From contig NC_084767.1 of the NCBI RefSeq assembly GCF_028858725.1, positions 18,863,895 to 18,927,894 of the forward strand: DNA of 64,000 nucleotides, read 5' to 3'. This stretch comes from Colius striatus (taxonomy: Eukaryota > Chordata > Aves > Coliiformes > Coliidae). The translations under genes were made by a program, and so were the position numbers. The notes under the pieces are model-generated. The model worked only from the letters and a program-made list of their open reading frames with translations. It made no database searches and was not told the origin of the DNA. Position 1 is the stretch's first letter. Every line of letters begins with the position of its first letter. Shown one piece after another: positions 61,151 to 64,000 of the stretch.

Positions 61151-64000
61151 CTAAAAAAAAAAAAAAAGCAGAGGTAGGAATCAAAATGGCTTTTGGCCAC
61201 AAATCTGGAGGCCAGGACATAGATAAATAAGACACACGTGTATTTACAACCAACACTGCACTTCATCAGCTTTCTGAGAAGCACGTGTCTACGTTCTGCC
61301 TTTGCTGCAGACTTTGCTAGTGCTACTACCATCAGAGGGAATAAAACTGCAGGAAGGGCTGGGCATGGGGAGACGGCTTTCCCTTAGTACAGATGCTAAA
61401 GTCCTTGCTTGGCCACAAATAGTCCCCCACCTCCTGCTCAAGGAGATTCTCCTGCAGTGGGAGTGGTCTGAGAGCACCTGAAAACCCACCTGCTGTGTCC
61501 CCAGCCTCCCACTGAACACTGCAAAACTTTCCATGTGCAGTGACATTGCTTTTAAAATAGAATCACTTTGGCTTCTAATGGCACGTATTAAAGGTAAGCT
61601 CGGTTGGTTTGTTTTTAAAGCTTTTCTCCAGCTTCATACAGCATGTGCCTTTTAGGAGACCACACCTAGAAGGCTAAAGACCCAGCCTGTTAGCTTACTA
61701 TCGACCCTTTTCCTGAATTTGCCTGCAGCAACAAATTCCTGCTGTCCTCCTGACATCCTCCTAAAAAGAGGGAGCACTCGTCCACCTCTGTGGGGTGGTT
61801 CAGGAACTCCTGGTTAAGCATTTGGCTTTGGGGACACCCTGCATATTGCTGATAAGCATCTCTGGAGTCATCCAATACAGCCTGTCCCTGCCTTCTCCCA
61901 GTTACAGAGCTACAAGAACAGGGGCCAGAAGAGAGATAAATTGATCATGAACTTAGAGGTTGACAGGACTGAATTAATCCACTGCAAAAAGCTTGTGGAT
62001 CAAGACCTAAAGCACTCACAGCCATACAATGCTGTTCACATTTGCTACCCCTCCAGGGCCACCCTGAGGCACGGCCGCCCAATCCCGACCCTCTGTGCTG
62101 AGGAATTCCCATCCAGCGAGGCCCAGGGCTGCTGTAGGGCAGCCGGGTTTAGCATCTTTCACACCCACTGCAGCTCAAACTCCTGCTGACACCACAGAGA
62201 CAGGCAGATACTGTGATGGATCCAGACACCGATACAGTGAGTCTGGGGGAGCGCGGGTGGCTCATGCTCTCAGCTGAGGGCTGGGGTAGGCAGCTCCCCA
62301 CATCCGACCTCACAGCCCCAGAAGGACACCAGCGGGGAACCAGTGCCTTGGCAGCAGCCACTGCAGAGCCCGCAGCTGCGAGCGAACCAAACGCCACACA
62401 CACCACAGCACAAGCACCGCTGTGTTTTTCACAGGATAAGTACAAACTGCCATTACCTCTCCATTTTTGTGCCCTCCCTGAGCAGCACGTGCTAACTCTT
62501 CAGATTTTAACGTCATGTAAACACAGCAAGCTGGGGAGACATCTCTCACTCACACAATTCTACAGCGCAGAAGGCTACGAACTCCACCAGAGAGAACCAA
62601 TCTCTCACAGTTTATTTTACAGTAGCTGTGATGAAGTGTGGCAGGTTGAGCCTTTCACGCAGCTCCTGTCATTGTTCTGCTATTGGAGCTAATCCCACTG
62701 TCCCACAGGAGACTGAACAGGAGCTGTGTTCAAGGACGGGGGAGCTCCCACAGCTGTAAGAGGAGTTCTTGAGTTGAATTAAGGTTTTGACTGAGCAGTG
62801 AGAATCAAATCTTCAGTTTTCTTAAGGTCTCGCCCTAGAATCCAGGGGTCTGAGGTCCCTGCTCCTTTGTGGCTAAGCCACTGAAGACCCACTCCCCATT
62901 CCTACAAGCTGTGAGCCATCACTTCTTGTCCACAACCATCCCTGTCTTGGACCCCCACCAACCAACACATGTATTTCAAGGATTTATTCAGTCTTATCAG
63001 ACTGGATAATACAAAATGCCTTTAATTAATCTCCCCCTCCCTTAATTTTTACACAACTGCTAATCTCCACAGCAAAGCAATTTCACAAACTATCAAGGTC
63101 AGTTTAAATCTCTAGTTCACTTTAAAAGCCAGCCTTACACATTCTTTTAAAACAAGCGTTCTCTTAGTTTTTGGGGGGTTGCTTTAAACCCCAGGGACAG
63201 CATTTTCAGGTGATCATTGTCCTAGTGTGAAGGCATAATCCCAACAGGAGCGGATGAGCACCACCAGCACAGCAACAAGTGCACAGAGCAAGAAAGGGTT
63301 TCGTGTGGACTGGCACAGGGCAAACACTGCACAGGAGCCACATATGATAGAGGACAGAGATGAGCCAGGAGCAAGGACCTACTCATGCTGCCTGACAGCA
63401 GCACTCAGCAGTGCAGGAAGTCTGTGGCCTTCCTCCCCTTGCTCTTCATCTTACCTTGTAGGAGAGGAAGTCCTGAGCTGTGCTGGAATGACGTCCTTAG
63501 CAGCTCTGCTAAGGGGTAACACTTTCTAAAGTACTCACGTTGCCAGACCTGGCACTAGAACAGAACCTTTGTACACAAGGCCATCTAGTATCAGAGACTT
63601 AACAAAACCGAAGGAAGTGTCATGGGAGCAGTCAGAGTTCCCCCAAACTGTCCGTGGTGCTGTGGGGGCTCTGTCCCGGCCAAGGGCAGCTGCAGGAGCA
63701 GGACTTGGCCAGGCAGAGGCAGGCTAGGGGGATGGTACTTATGCATCCCTGCCTAGGGGAAGGTTTTCATTTTGTGGTAGGGCTCTTTCAATCCTCTGTG
63801 CAGCACCTTCCTTTCCTACCATCAAGCTGTGAGGTGACTGTGATTTTCTTGCCTTCTGAAAGAGCCAAGTTGGAAATTTCTGTAGTTTTATTAAACACAA
63901 TCTCATGACGCTCACGTTCTCGGCACACTGCCCAAGGAGTCCAGCCAAGAGCCCGTGCCCAGGCAGGTCTGTACAGGAAGATGGGGCATGGGGCTGGTCC
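61151..64000 (-). other. SEPTIN8: SEPTIN8 last intron (partial) without recognised exons
   Basis: At least 2.85 kb lies between the last exon and the window edge. I searched both strands for the preceding coiled-coil exon (the [20 protein letters not shown] region in human) and did not find it, so it must lie to the right. Alternative terminal exons of the gene may lie here, but I could not support any. Confidence 0.5.

Noticed and set aside
62213-62236. ATG with MDPDTDT followed by a GTGAGT donor, resembling a first coding exon on the + strand
   Set aside because: Seven codons and one donor are too little; no downstream exon or promoter was recognised.

Overview
The window is avian nuclear DNA covering the conserved Th2-cytokine neighbourhood. 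The evidence is several CR1 LINE fragments with the usual 3'-end repeats, two LTR relics of a type common in bird genomes, and intron-containing genes in the order RAD50 - IL13 - IL4 - KIF3A - SEPTIN8. I cannot name the species from sequence alone; the two cytokines look clearly diverged from what I remember of chicken.

Layout. (1) About 1-11.6 kb, + strand: the 3' half of RAD50, twelve exons from just after the zinc hook to the stop, giving 576 complete codons of second coiled-coil arm and C-terminal ATPase lobe, with one CR1 fragment in an intron. (2) 11.6-20.4 kb: intergenic, with two CR1 fragments and one exon-like or conserved-element-like patch on the - strand near 15.93-16.00 kb. (3) 20.4-24.0 kb, + strand: IL13, four exons, 138 aa, with a TATA box, GATA motifs and an AU-rich 3'UTR; a CR1 copy sits in its third intron. 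(4) 24.0-28.5 kb: intergenic, with a CR1 fragment, a solo LTR, a 39-bp tandem triplication at the LTR edge and a degenerate CAG/CTG-rich repeat. (5) 28.5-30.75 kb, + strand: IL4, four exons, 139 aa. (6) 30.75-32.4 kb: short convergent spacer. (7) 32.4-53.1 kb, - strand: the complete KIF3A gene, 18 coding exons, 703 aa, or 727 aa with a serine-rich cassette exon. Its promoter is a CpG island carrying a run of about 30 GCC triplets directly against the start codon, three CCAAT boxes and an RFX X-box-like site. (8) 53.3-59.7 kb: intergenic with a second solo LTR. (9) 59.7-64 kb, - strand: the last coding exon, 3'UTR and part of the last intron of SEPTIN8.

How it fits together: RAD50 (DNA repair), KIF3A (ciliary transport) and SEPTIN8 (cytoskeleton) are housekeeping or broadly expressed genes whose proteins here are close to the mammalian ones. 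Between them sit two fast-evolving cytokine genes, the type-2 pair IL13 and IL4, which share a 4-exon, all-phase-0 design. In mammals the 3' introns of RAD50 carry the locus control region of the cytokine pair, so the large RAD50 introns here are the positional candidates for the same role. I found no tRNA, rRNA, CRISPR or prokaryotic feature, and no clearly new gene family. The most unusual items are the KIF3A GCC tract, the X-box-like site, the candidate exon near 16.0 kb and the LTR-edge triplication.
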